A DNA stretch of 64,000 bases. Origin: CAZWCE01 sp964632505 (lineage in GTDB: Bacteria > Planctomycetota > Planctomycetia > Pirellulales > Thermoguttaceae). The notes below the pieces were generated by a model. It did not search any database. It was given only the letters and a program-made list of their open reading frames with translations, and was not told the DNA's origin. Position numbers and translations under genes: made by a program. Below are positions 18,591 through 27,414 of the stretch, piece by piece. The stretch covers positions 62,001 through 126,000 of the forward strand of contig CAZWCE010000009.1 in NCBI GenBank assembly GCA_964632505.1. The letters are read 5' to 3'. How positions within the stretch are numbered: position 1 is the first letter of the stretch; every line of letters starts with the position of its first letter.

Positions 18591-19655
18591 TCATTCCGAA
18601 TAGGCCTCTTCGCCGGAACACACCATTTGAAGGACTTTCCGGACGATCTCTTCCTCGGTCGGGAGATTTCCGCCGACACGGCTGTACAGATCTACCTCGG
18701 CATTCGGGATCGACAGGCGTACATCATCGACGAACTGGCCGGTGCTCAACTCCACCGCGAGAAAACGGGCGTTTCTCTCGGCCGCTTGCCGGTAGGCTTC
18801 TTTCGGAAACGGCCAGAGGGTTTTCGGACGCAAAAGTCCCGCCCGGATTCCCTGCTCTCGGAGCATCTCCACCACGGTCCGCAACAGCCGACTCACGATG
18901 CCGTAACCGGTCAGAACGATCTCGGCATCGTCCAACTGCCAGCATTCGGCCTCCGCTTCTTGCTCGGCGATGCGGGCATGTTTCGCCTCGAGCTTGCGGA
19001 TGTGGGCCTCCATGTCGTCGAACTCCAGGAAAATCGACATGACCAAGTTGTCGTTCGTCAACGCGGATGTCTCCAGGGCCCAGGGTTTTTCGAACTTCTC
19101 CTGCACCGTCTCCTCGATGTCGATCGGCTCCATCATTTGGCCGAGCATCGCGTCGGCGAAGACATAGACCGGCATGCGATACCGGTCGGCCAGGATAAAA
19201 GCCGAGAGGGCCATTTCGTACATCTCCATGACGGAGTTCGGCGCCAGGACGATCACCTTGTAGTTGCCGTGACCGCCGCCTTTGACCACCTGGTTATAAT
19301 CGCCCTGTTCGGGGCCGATGTTTCCCAGCCCGGGGCCCACGCGGTCGATATCGACGATCACGCACGGCAATTCCGCCCCCGCCAGGTACGAGACGCCTTC
19401 CTGCTTCAAGCTGATGCCCGGCCCGCTGCTGGCGGTCATGACCCGCTTGCCGCAAGCGGAAGCCCCGAACACCATGTTGATGGCGCCGATCTCGCTCTCG
19501 GCCTGAATGAAGACCTTGCCGAGTTTCAAAAAATATTCCGCCGCGGCGTGGGCGATCTCGCTCGCCGGCGTGATGGGATAGCCGAAATAGGCATCGCAAT
19601 CCGCCACCAGCGCGCCGATGACCACCGCCTCATTTCCTTTGACCAGTTTCTTCAA
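18591..19655 (-). CDS. vorB: 2-oxoacid:ferredoxin oxidoreductase alpha subunit (VorB type)
   Basis: Alpha subunit of the complex encoded by the flanking genes. The N-terminus M-K-K-L-V-K-G-N-E-A-V is typical of VorB-like subunits, followed by Y-F-G-Y-P-I-T-P-A-S-E-I near residue 25, E-S-E-I-G-A-I-N-M-V and T-A-S-S-G-P-G-I-S-L-K. The C-terminal domain carries the L-T-G-Y-G-I-V-S-R segment. Length (354 aa) fits. The start is TTG at 19655 with GAGGAAAG six bases upstream; the product begins exactly where family members do, so TTG is believed. The specific 2-oxoacid (2-oxoisovalerate or 2-oxoglutarate) cannot be settled by reading alone. Confidence 0.9.
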   Translation of the reverse strand: MKKLVKGNEAVVIGALVADCDAYFGYPITPASEIAHAAAEYFLKLGKVFIQAESEIGAINMVFGASACGKRVMTASSGPGISLKQEGVSYLAGAELPCVIVDIDRVGPGLGNIGPEQGDYNQVVKGGGHGNYKVIVLAPNSVMEMYEMALSAFILADRYRMPVYVFADAMLGQMMEPIDIEETVQEKFEKPWALETSALTNDNLVMSIFLEFDDMEAHIRKLEAKHARIAEQEAEAECWQLDDAEIVLTGYGIVSRLLRTVVEMLREQGIRAGLLRPKTLWPFPKEAYRQAAERNARFLAVELSTGQFVDDVRLSIPNAEVDLYSRVGGNLPTEEEIVRKVLQMVCSGEEAYSE

Positions 19656-19734
19656 CGTTACTTTCCTCTATGAAATCGAAGGAGCGGCATTCGATCACGG
19701 TTTCCCTTGAACCTCCACCCAACCCCTTCTCGGA

Positions 19735-20076
19735 TCATCCACTTTGAAAAGGGGAAGATTCCCTGCCTTGGCCCCGATTTTCCAGTGCCGGCCAGTTGAT
19801 GAGCGCGAGAATCCAGAAAAAGAAGACGTTCAACACCGGCACGAGGAGCAGGAGACTCAACGGCCCGGGAAGGCCGGCCTTTTTACAGACGATCCACGCC
19901 GGCACGACCACCAAGAGGACCGAGAGAATCATGCCGACCAAAAAACCGACCAACATGACGAAGAACCCGACCGCCGCCGCCTCATTCGCCCCGGGAGGGG
20001 GGCCCATGTGCGGGAAATCATGAAATTGGGGCGGCTGGACCTGAGGCAAAACCCCATAAAGCAACAAAGAAAACAT
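19735..20076 (-). CDS. Small membrane protein in the oxidoreductase operon
   Basis: A protein of 113 aa with a strong ribosome site (AGGAGG, five bases from ATG). It has a Pro-rich N-terminal segment and two confident membrane helices: about residues 34-60 (F-F-V-M-L-V-G-F-L-V) and about 70-92 (L-S-L-L-L-L-V-P-V-L-N-V-F-F-F-W). It sits between the ferredoxin and alpha-subunit genes, 80-odd bases from each, so it is almost certainly co-transcribed. No named family is recognised. The position suggests membrane attachment or electron-acceptor coupling for the otherwise soluble complex; this is inference only. Confidence 0.75.
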   Translation of the reverse strand: MFSLLLYGVLPQVQPPQFHDFPHMGPPPGANEAAAVGFFVMLVGFLVGMILSVLLVVVPAWIVCKKAGLPGPLSLLLLVPVLNVFFFWILALINWPALENRGQGRESSPFQSG

Positions 20077-20154
20077 GATAACCTCCTGCTAAGATCTCTA
20101 TTGAATCCCGATTCCCGATGAGAACGTCCTCTTCGGGACGATGAAAGCCATGAT

Positions 20155-20439
20155 TCATGAGCGGCGTTTTCGCACGACGGTCACCGCCCCGGGTTCCGGA
20201 CACACGTAATAACAGGTCCCGCATCCGGTGCATCCCTTTCCGGTGTACTCGGTCGCTTCGAAACCGAGCATGTTGATGTGCGTCCCTTTTTCGAGAACGC
20301 TCTTGGGGCAAAACGCGATGCAGAGCCCGCAAGCTTTGCAGAGATCGGCGTGAATAATCACCCGCGAGGTTTCCGAAGAAGAGGGAGGAGAAGCCACTTC
20401 CGTATGGCCCTCCGACTCGAGATTATTCTTTAGCGACAT
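20155..20439 (-). CDS. 2[4Fe-4S] ferredoxin-like delta subunit of the 2-oxoacid oxidoreductase
   Basis: A 94-aa protein from the ATG at 20439 (an upstream TTG would add 14 unlikely residues). Two cluster motifs are visible: C-K-A-C-G-L-C-I-A-F-C-P near residue 33 and C-T-G-C-G-T-C-Y-Y-V-C-P near residue 70. A Ser/Glu-rich N-terminal stretch precedes them. It is the first gene of the operon and supplies the electron-transfer subunit (delta) for the alpha and beta-gamma polypeptides downstream. It ends in a basic tail (R-K-R-R-S). Confidence 0.9.
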   Translation of the reverse strand: MSLKNNLESEGHTEVASPPSSSETSRVIIHADLCKACGLCIAFCPKSVLEKGTHINMLGFEATEYTGKGCTGCGTCYYVCPEPGAVTVVRKRRS

Positions 20440-20878
20440 GGTGTATTCTCGATCGTTGGCGGGAAGGACGTCGCAAGGCAACCCTTGCCGATGGAAAGAC
20501 TTACGCCCGGATTTCCTGGTGATGTATTATTCGGACGGCGGATACCCCCCGATAAAGATAGGGCACATGTAAGTACTATAACAAATTTTCGGAAAAAATC
20601 CATGGCAGTTCACGGCTGTGGAAAAAGGATTCGCACTAGGAATGATCCCAATGACGTATTTTCCCGAACTCTCTCGGAATCACGAAACGCAACCTTCTTT
20701 TTTCCTTACCCCCTTGCAAGACGGAAAGAAACGGCGAATTCAAGGGGCTTTTCAGGATAGACGGTTTCTATTTAATCCCACCTGTATATAATGGGGGAAG
20801 CAAAGGTGAAATACTCTTTTTTCAAGAATGAAAAAAAAGATTCGTCGGAATTTATCAGTCATCGACCAAGGGGGCTTC
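20440..20878. promoter_or_regulatory. Divergent promoter region, ferredoxin operon versus radical SAM gene
   Basis: An AT-rich 439-base gap between divergent genes. On the plus strand TATAAT lies at 20787-20792, a likely -10 for the radical SAM gene; its -35 is weak. On the minus strand TTGTTA followed by an 18-base spacer and TATCTT (around 20585-20556) is a possible promoter for the oxidoreductase operon. No riboswitch or operator was recognised. Confidence 0.4.
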
Positions 20879-22981
20879 ATGGAATCGCATCGTTTGGAAG
20901 TCATCTACATCGTCCCTTCCCGTTACGACGAAGATGGATACGTCTTTCGCTGGTTTCGTGGGGTGGTTCCTTCCAATTCCCTCAGTTGTCTGAAAGGACT
21001 CACCGAAAGTCTCGCGGCGGAGAATCGTCCTGAAAACGTCGAGGTGACGGTTCGCAGTTATGACGACAGCATCGAAACAATTCCGATTCGGAAGATCATC
21101 CGAAAGCACCGACGAGGAAAGACGAAAGTGCTGGTCGGGCTGGTCGGCGTGCAGAGTGGACAGTTTGCCCGTGCAAGCGATCTAGCGCTGCAACTCCGCG
21201 CCGGGGGGGTTCCGGTGATCATCGGAGGATTCCACGTGAGCGGCATGCTCGCCTTGTTCGATGAGCCGTCGCCCGATCTGTCGCGTCTACTCGATGCCGG
21301 CGTGTCCCTGGTGCAAGGCGAGGCGGAGAGCCCCGGCGGACTGGAAGGCATTCTCGGAGACGCCGCCCGCGGTGAACTGAAGCCGATCTACCGTTTCCCG
21401 CTCAAGCCGGATATCGCTCACGCTCCCCTGCCGACGATCGAACCGAAATACCTGAAACGATTCGCCGTGCAATGGGGAACGATCGACACCAGCCGGGGAT
21501 GCCCCTTTGGATGCACCTTCTGCACGATCATCAACGTGCAGGGGCGAAAAATGCGATGCCGTTCCGCCGAAGCGGTGCTCCACGGCATTCGCGAGGGGGT
21601 GGAAAACGGCGTTTCCAACTACTTTTTCACCGACGACAACTTCTCCCGCAGCAGCTCCTGGAAGCCGATCCTTCAGGGACTCATCCAGCTACGCGAAGAA
21701 GAAGGGATCGACGTCAGCTTCATGATCCAAGTCGATACCCAGGCCTACAAGATACCGGATTTTCTGGAACTGGTACGCCGTGCCGGTTGCCGGATGGTCT
21801 TCGTCGGCATGGAAAGCGTGAATCCGCAGAATCTCGAAGCGGCCGGCAAATCGCAGAACGACATCGGCGATTACCGCCGGATGGTCCGGGCATGGCAGGA
21901 CGCCGGCATTCTGGTCCACGTCGGCTACATCATCGGTTTCCCGTTCGACACGGCCGAGTCGGTCAAACGCGATGTCGCCCTTTTGAGCGATCATATCGGC
22001 GTGAACGAAGCCTCGTTCTTCATGCTCACCCCTTTGCCCGGTTCGGTCGACCACAAGAACATGCTCCTTTCGGAGACACCGCTGGACGAGGACCTGAACG
22101 ACTACGACAGTTGGCACGAAACCTACCGGCATTTGAACATGCCCGAGGGAGAATGGCGTCGGGCGACCGAAAAGGCCTATGCCGATTTCTACGACCACGA
22201 GAATGTCGTCAACATCCTACTTCGAACTCCCAAAAAACACTACTGGTATATGTTCTCCAATTGCATCTGGTATCGTTACAGCGGAGTATTCAACAAGACG
22301 CATCCGATGTCGACCGGTTTCTTCCGCCGCAAGCCACGAAAGGACCGCCGACCGGAATTTCCGCGAGAGAACATCTTCCGTTTCGGATGGCGGCGACTCC
22401 GGGATGTAGGGCGGGACATGAAATACTTCACGCGACTCTTTTTCGAATTCAGAGAAATCTGGATTCTCACCGCGGCGAAGCCGGCCAAACGCTGGTCCAC
22501 CTTGTCGGAAGTCCGGGAGCGTTGGTTGCAGGTCCAAGAGAAGATCGCCGAATACCAGTTGTCCAATCGTACGGAGGAAGCCTACCGGCAACTCCGACGT
22601 GCATTGGAATCGACCCTCACGCAGGTCAGAAACATGCTCCGCTCAGGAGAAGGGTTGCGACGCAGCCAGCTTCGCAAGCTCGAACGAAGTATGCATGCCG
22701 TCGAGACATTTCTGAAGGAAACGACGCACCAACCGCCCGATGCGAACACCCTCAAGCACATGCAGCAAATGCTCCGCAATTCGCTCATCGCGACCTACGA
22801 AGAGATCACGTGTCGATATCTGAGCCTTCACCGCTGGTGCACGCGCCACCGCCGGTCGATCGTCCGGCAGATCAAACACGGCCGGCTCTGGAATTACGAG
22901 CTTTTGCTCGCCCCGGTGGTCCTGGCGACCGACACCATGCTGTCGGTGCGATTCGGCGTTTCGGCGCTGCTGAAGTTCTAG
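20879..22981 (+). CDS. B12-binding-domain radical SAM protein with basic C-terminal extension
   Basis: A radical SAM enzyme of the cobalamin-binding class. Numbering from ATG 20879 (700 aa; AAGGGGGC sits just upstream, while the ATG at 20828 has no nearby ribosome site), residues about 1-170 form the Rossmann-like B12-binding domain with V-I-I-G-G-F-H-V-S-G. The radical SAM cluster motif R-G-C-P-F-G-C-T-F-C lies near residue 205, followed by F-T-D-D-N-F-S-R and F-V-G-M-E-S-V-N-P. The core ends near residue 470. The last 230 residues are Arg/Lys-rich helices with a leucine-heptad look, not part of the usual core. Substrate unknown; relatives act in methylation or ring/lipid modification. Monocistronic. 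Confidence 0.88.
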   Translation: MESHRLEVIYIVPSRYDEDGYVFRWFRGVVPSNSLSCLKGLTESLAAENRPENVEVTVRSYDDSIETIPIRKIIRKHRRGKTKVLVGLVGVQSGQFARASDLALQLRAGGVPVIIGGFHVSGMLALFDEPSPDLSRLLDAGVSLVQGEAESPGGLEGILGDAARGELKPIYRFPLKPDIAHAPLPTIEPKYLKRFAVQWGTIDTSRGCPFGCTFCTIINVQGRKMRCRSAEAVLHGIREGVENGVSNYFFTDDNFSRSSSWKPILQGLIQLREEEGIDVSFMIQVDTQAYKIPDFLELVRRAGCRMVFVGMESVNPQNLEAAGKSQNDIGDYRRMVRAWQDAGILVHVGYIIGFPFDTAESVKRDVALLSDHIGVNEASFFMLTPLPGSVDHKNMLLSETPLDEDLNDYDSWHETYRHLNMPEGEWRRATEKAYADFYDHENVVNILLRTPKKHYWYMFSNCIWYRYSGVFNKTHPMSTGFFRRKPRKDRRPEFPRENIFRFGWRRLRDVGRDMKYFTRLFFEFREIWILTAAKPAKRWSTLSEVRERWLQVQEKIAEYQLSNRTEEAYRQLRRALESTLTQVRNMLRSGEGLRRSQLRKLERSMHAVETFLKETTHQPPDANTLKHMQQMLRNSLIATYEEITCRYLSLHRWCTRHRRSIVRQIKHGRLWNYELLLAPVVLATDTMLSVRFGVSALLKF

Positions 22982-22982
22982 C

Positions 22983-23027
22983 ACCCCCACGAAAACATCG
23001 GGGGAGAAAGTCGGCTCGGAGCCGACT
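22983..23027. terminator. Tandem hairpins between convergent genes
   Basis: CCCCC pairs with GGGGG (around 22984-23004), and AGTCGGCT (23009-23016) pairs with AGCCGACT (23020-23027) with a 3-base loop. They lie just after the radical SAM stop and before the fliM stop from the other side. No T-run follows, so termination here is uncertain. Confidence 0.4.
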
Positions 23028-23153
23028 CATTTCGTCGGGTCCGAAGCGATTGAATGATCGGCTTTGCGGCAATTTATCGTTTTGCGAGAAAAGTTGAAAA
23101 AGGCGCCGGCAAGAGTATCAACAGGCTTCCGAAAGCCACCCGTCCGACAAGGC

Positions 23154-24242
23154 TCAGTGCTCGGCGATGATGCTCGACGGATCCTCGATGACATCTTCGA
23201 CCTGCACGGCGGAAAATCCTTTGAAAGCGCCCGGTTTGGCATAGTATTTCGGCACGCCTTCGACCGAGACCAAGAGCGGCGAGTGGACGTTCTTTTCCGT
23301 ACAGATAATATCGCCCACTTGGAGATTGATCAGATCGCTCATCTTCACTTTCGTCTCGGCGAGTTTCACCTTCATGTTCACGTGCATGTTGCGGATCGAT
23401 TTGCTCAGTTTCTCAATCGACTGGGGGGTCGCCTGGCGACGCCCGTAAGAGACCCACGTATTCGAGGCGAGTTTGCTGGAGATGCGCTCGATGGCGTTGT
23501 AGGGAATGCATAGATTGATGATCCCCCGCACTTCGACCAACGCCACCTCGAAGCAGACCAGCACGACGACCTCGTTCGGCGGGACGATCTGAATCAACTG
23601 CGGATTGCTCTCCACCTGGACCACTTCCAAGTCGAGCTCCAGCACGTTCTCCCAGGCATGCTTCATTTCATTGAGAAACAGGTCGGTGATCCGGGAGACC
23701 AGTCTCAGTTCGATTTCCGTCAGGGGACGTCGTGCCAGAAGGGTGCCTTCGCGTCCGCCGCCGAGCATCCGATCGATCATCGGATAGAGAATCGAGGGGT
23801 TGATGTCGAGAATCAGGTTTCCTTCGAGGGGGTCCGCCCGGAGAAGGTTGAAGCAGGTCGGATTGTCGAGACTGAAAATAAATTCACTATAGGTCAACTG
23901 GTCGACGCTGGTCAGTTTCACCTCGACGATGCTCCGCAACATGGCCGAAAGACCGGCGGCGAAATTGCGTCCGAACCCTTCATGCAGGGTCTGCAGCGCC
24001 TTCATCTGCTCCTTGCCGACACGCTCGGGGCGTTTGAAGTCGTAGGGAGTGACTTTTTCATGGATCCAGAGAGAGGAGGAATCACTCGCGGGAACCGCGA
24101 CACCCGGAGACGCAGACGCCGACTCGGCACTCGGTTTCGGCTTCGCGGCCGGTTCCGGCGCACCTCCTTCCCCCTCTTCCCCCTTGGTCATGATATTCAG
24201 GAGATTTTCAACTTCTGCTTGGCTGAGTACTTCTCCACCCAT
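23154..24242 (-). CDS. fliM: Flagellar motor switch protein FliM
   Basis: C-ring component that binds CheY-P and sets flagellar rotation. 362 aa, a normal length. The N-terminal CheY-binding peptide is L-S-Q-A-E-V-E-N-L-L (residues 6-15), followed by an Ala/Pro/Ser linker of about 40 residues. The middle domain begins P-Y-D-F-K-R-P-E-R-V and contains Y-S-E-F-I-F-S-L-D-N-P-T and M-L-G-G-G. The C-terminal SpoA domain (about 275-350) carries V-K-L-A-E-T-K-V. GAAGGAT precedes the ATG. No other flagellar gene is within the window, so fliM is detached from the usual fliL-fliN neighbourhood. Confidence 0.93.
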   Translation of the reverse strand: MGGEVLSQAEVENLLNIMTKGEEGEGGAPEPAAKPKPSAESASASPGVAVPASDSSSLWIHEKVTPYDFKRPERVGKEQMKALQTLHEGFGRNFAAGLSAMLRSIVEVKLTSVDQLTYSEFIFSLDNPTCFNLLRADPLEGNLILDINPSILYPMIDRMLGGGREGTLLARRPLTEIELRLVSRITDLFLNEMKHAWENVLELDLEVVQVESNPQLIQIVPPNEVVVLVCFEVALVEVRGIINLCIPYNAIERISSKLASNTWVSYGRRQATPQSIEKLSKSIRNMHVNMKVKLAETKVKMSDLINLQVGDIICTEKNVHSPLLVSVEGVPKYYAKPGAFKGFSAVQVEDVIEDPSSIIAEH

Positions 24243-24408
24243 GATCCTTCACTTTCACCATCCAGGGGATTCGTGCTATCGATTCGACAAACATCCGTGT
24301 TGCCAAGGAGCCCCGCCTCGCCGTCGGGCAGGGCCATGCGACGTCCCGGCGTCGAACGCCTTCTCGCCGCCATCGCTTTCGAGAATTCTTCAGGCTGTCG
24401 CCATTCTC

Positions 24409-25692
24409 TCACCCACGTATCTGCCCGGTCCCGTAGACCACATACTTATAACTGGTCAATTCGTTGATCCCGCACGGCCCCCGGGCGTGGAACTTGTCGG
24501 TACTGATGCCGATCTCCGCGCCGAGGCCGAATTGCCCCCCGTCGTTGAATCGGGTACTGGCGTTGATCATCACCGCGGAACTATCGACACGAGTGGCGAA
24601 CGTCCGCGCCGCATCGAGATCGGTCGTCACGATCGCCTCGGTATGTCCAGAACTGTATCGATTGATATGGGCGATCGCCTCTTCCAGCGAATCGACGATG
24701 CGGATCGAAATCATCGGCCCCAAATACTCCGCGGCGAAATCTTCCTCGGTCGCTTCGCCGATACCCTCGGGCACCAACTGTCTCGCGACAGCGTCGCCCC
24801 GAAGCTCGATGCCCTCTTCCTGCAGCGCCTTGGCGACCAGCGGCAACATCGAGGCGGCCACTTCGGAGTGCATCACCAGCGACTCCGCCGCGTTGCAAAC
24901 GCCCATCCTGTGGCACTTCGAATTGACCACCAGGGCGATCGCCTTTTCCGGATCGGCCTTTCGATCGATATAAACATGACAATTGCCGGCAAAATGCTTG
25001 ATCACCGGCATTTTCGCCTCGGAGGCCACCCGTCGGATAAGTCCCTCGCCACCGCGGGGAATCGTCACGTCGATCGAATCGGGCATGTTCAAAAAATGGC
25101 CGACCGCGTCGCGATCAAGCGTGCCGACCAGCTGCACCGCCCGGGAAGGCAGCCCCGCATCGGAAGCGGCCTCGGAAAGGATTTCCGTCAGGGCTCGATT
25201 CGAATGGACCGCTTCCTTGCCACCGCGCAGAATGACGGCATTGCCGCTCTTGACGCAAATCGCCGCCGCGTCGACCGTCACGTTCGGACGCGACTCGTAA
25301 ATAAAGAAGATCACCCCCATCGGAACGCGGACTTTCTGCACTTCGATTCCGTTGGGACGGACCGCCGATTCCATGATGCTCCCGATCGGGTCCGGGAACA
25401 TGGCGATCTCCTCGAGCGCTTCGGCCATCCCCTCCATTCGAGCGGGTGTCAGGCGAAGCCGGTCGATCTGCGCTTCGGTCAAGCCATATTCCGGTGCCGC
25501 CTGGATGTCGCGGTGGTTCGCCTCCGAAATCGCCACCGAACGCTCCTTGAGGAGTCGGGCACTTGTCCGCAGCCACTGGTTCTTCTGGGCTCCGGTCACC
25601 GAGGCCATCTCCACCGATGCCTCCTTCGCGGCTTCGGCGAGGTCCTGACAATACTGCTTCAGATCAACGATGCCTTCATCGGAAGATGACAT
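24409..25692 (-). CDS. proA: Glutamate-5-semialdehyde dehydrogenase (gamma-glutamyl phosphate reductase)
   Basis: Second step of proline synthesis: NADPH reduction of gamma-glutamyl phosphate to glutamate semialdehyde. From the ATG at 25692 (AGAGGG upstream) the product is 427 aa, typical for ProA; earlier in-frame codons would add unrelated residues. Motifs: M-G-V-I-F-F-I-Y-E-S-R-P-N-V-T near residue 117, S-G-N-A-V-I-L-R-G-G-K-E-A, the catalytic-Cys region M-G-V-C-N-A-A-E-S-L, and the C-terminal G-P-C-G-I-N-E-L-T-S. proB is not in the window. Confidence 0.95.
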   Translation of the reverse strand: MSSSDEGIVDLKQYCQDLAEAAKEASVEMASVTGAQKNQWLRTSARLLKERSVAISEANHRDIQAAPEYGLTEAQIDRLRLTPARMEGMAEALEEIAMFPDPIGSIMESAVRPNGIEVQKVRVPMGVIFFIYESRPNVTVDAAAICVKSGNAVILRGGKEAVHSNRALTEILSEAASDAGLPSRAVQLVGTLDRDAVGHFLNMPDSIDVTIPRGGEGLIRRVASEAKMPVIKHFAGNCHVYIDRKADPEKAIALVVNSKCHRMGVCNAAESLVMHSEVAASMLPLVAKALQEEGIELRGDAVARQLVPEGIGEATEEDFAAEYLGPMISIRIVDSLEEAIAHINRYSSGHTEAIVTTDLDAARTFATRVDSSAVMINASTRFNDGGQFGLGAEIGISTDKFHARGPCGINELTSYKYVVYGTGQIRG

Positions 25693-25945
25693 GTACCATC
25701 CCTCTTTTCTGCTACACTTCTCTTGATTTTCGCACAAATCGCAACGATTTCGCCACCACCGGAGTCGGCGACCTACATCACAGGTTCCATCGGCGAAGGG
25801 GGAATGCCTTGTTGGTCCATTAATGATTTTAGCATCTCGCCCGCGCATCCGTCGGCTCGAGATGTTTCAATCATGCGCGTGGATGATACCCGCAAAGACA
25901 TCGGCGCGTCAATCGAGAAATCGGCCGTTGGAGGAAAAGCCTGCG

Positions 25946-26569
25946 TCATATTTCCCATTGGCCGGCATCGATCAACTCGATCAACTCGGGAATCAGAAGT
26001 CTCGCCGCGCGAGAACGGTGACTCAGGCATCGCTTGACCCGCGGCGAAAGCACCCCAAATGTCTTGTGATATTCGACCACCTCGAAAAGGGGGTCATATC
26101 CGAAGCCGTTCGCCCCTTCCGGCTCGAAGCGAACCCGACCGCGGCAAGACGCTTCGACATCACCACGGACGTTTCCTTTCGGATCGCTCAGCGACATGTG
26201 ACAGACGTACCGGGCGGTTCGTTTCTCTAACTTCTTTCCCTCCAACAACTTGAGAAGATGTTGATTATTCTCTTCATCGGTGGCGTTCTCGCCGGCGAAT
26301 CGGGCGGAATAGATCCCCGGCTTGCCTCCCAGGGCGTCGACCATGATGCCGCTATCCTCGCCGAGGACCCACTCGCCGAGATGTTTCGCCTGCATGGTCG
26401 CCTTCTTGGTGGCATTTTCAGCGAAGGACTCCCCATCCTCGACCACGTCGACTCCTCCCCCGAGCTGGTCCATCGTTTTAACCTCAAGTCCAACCAGCGC
26501 AAGAAGTTCCGACAATTCTTCGCCCTTTTTTCGATTTCCGGTCCCCAGGACCAACCGCGGTTTCGCCAT
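25946..26569 (-). CDS. rdgB: XTP/dITP diphosphatase (RdgB/HAM1 family)
   Basis: House-cleaning pyrophosphatase that hydrolyses dITP, XTP and ITP to monophosphates. 207 aa from the ATG at 26569. Motifs: V-L-G-T-G-N-R-K-K at residue 7, E-D-S-G-I-M-V-D-A-L-G-G-K-P-G near residue 75, S-A-R-F-A-G, G-F-G-Y-D-P-L-F near residue 160 and S-H-R-S-R-A near the end. An upstream open stretch overlaps the cbiO gene and is not part of it. It lies directly downstream of the cobalt transporter operon on the same strand. Confidence 0.94.
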   Translation of the reverse strand: MAKPRLVLGTGNRKKGEELSELLALVGLEVKTMDQLGGGVDVVEDGESFAENATKKATMQAKHLGEWVLGEDSGIMVDALGGKPGIYSARFAGENATDEENNQHLLKLLEGKKLEKRTARYVCHMSLSDPKGNVRGDVEASCRGRVRFEPEGANGFGYDPLFEVVEYHKTFGVLSPRVKRCLSHRSRAARLLIPELIELIDAGQWEI

Positions 26570-26658
26570 GGAATCGTTCCCTCTGTCACGCTCACGAATT
26601 AGAAAACACCATCGGTCTCCAATGTAACGGGAATGGGGCGATTTGAGAAGCGGTCGAC

Positions 26659-27306
26659 TCACGCGGGAGCGAACTTCCCGTCGGAAAGCCGGACCTTTCG
26701 CGTCGCGATTCGGTCGAGAAACGCGTGGTCGTGCGAGGCAATGATCATTGCCTCCGGCAGGGACTCGAGAAGCCGGACAACCCGTTCGCAAGCGGCCTCG
26801 TCGAGTCCGGCCAGCGGCTCATCGAAAAGATAGATCGCCGGCTGCATCGCCAAGACGGTCGCCAGCGCCACGAGCCGCTTCTCTCCGCCCGAAAGATGAT
26901 GGGTCAGGCGATTCTCATAGCCCTCCAGGCCGATTCGAGAAAGGACCTCGGCCGCAATCCCGCGGGCCTGTTGCTTCGATTTCCCGAAGTTCAACGGCCC
27001 GAACGCGATATCTTCCAGCACCGTGGAGCAAAAGAGCTGGTCGTCGGAATCTTGAAACACCAGACCGACCGGGCCGCGAATCTCGCGAAAGTCCTTTTCG
27101 CGCTCCCGCCGCTTGCCGAGAATCTCGATGCGTCCTTTCTCCGGAAGCAGCAGGCCCATGAGCATCCACAAAAAGGAGGACTTGCCGCAACCGTTCGGAC
27201 CTTGCAATCCCACGCGATCTCTCTCGGCGAGGGCGAAGGAACAGTCGGATAGAATTTCTCGGGCGGCGTCTCGCTTGAGCGTGACCCGATCCACATCGAT
27301 CAACAT
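26659..27306 (-). CDS. cbiO: Cobalt/nickel ECF transporter ATPase CbiO
   Basis: ATP-binding subunit of the group I energy-coupling-factor importer encoded by the operon. 215 aa from the ATG at 27306 (AGAGGA upstream). Motifs in order: Walker A G-P-N-G-C-G-K-S-S near residue 36, Q-loop Q-D-S-D-D-Q-L, signature L-S-G-G-E-K-R, Walker B I-Y-L-F-D-E-P and the H-loop S-H-D-H-A-F. The preceding gene is cbiQ. Fourth gene of the operon. Confidence 0.93.
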   Translation of the reverse strand: MLIDVDRVTLKRDAAREILSDCSFALAERDRVGLQGPNGCGKSSFLWMLMGLLLPEKGRIEILGKRREREKDFREIRGPVGLVFQDSDDQLFCSTVLEDIAFGPLNFGKSKQQARGIAAEVLSRIGLEGYENRLTHHLSGGEKRLVALATVLAMQPAIYLFDEPLAGLDEAACERVVRLLESLPEAMIIASHDHAFLDRIATRKVRLSDGKFAPA

Positions 27307-27414
27307 CGGCCGATTCCTCTGGAGACGCGGTGAAACTCCCATCCACGCAAAGCGATTCCAGGCATGATCTCCCACCGCTGTTCCTGCAGGACGCGAATGC
27401 GACCCCGCCACGGA

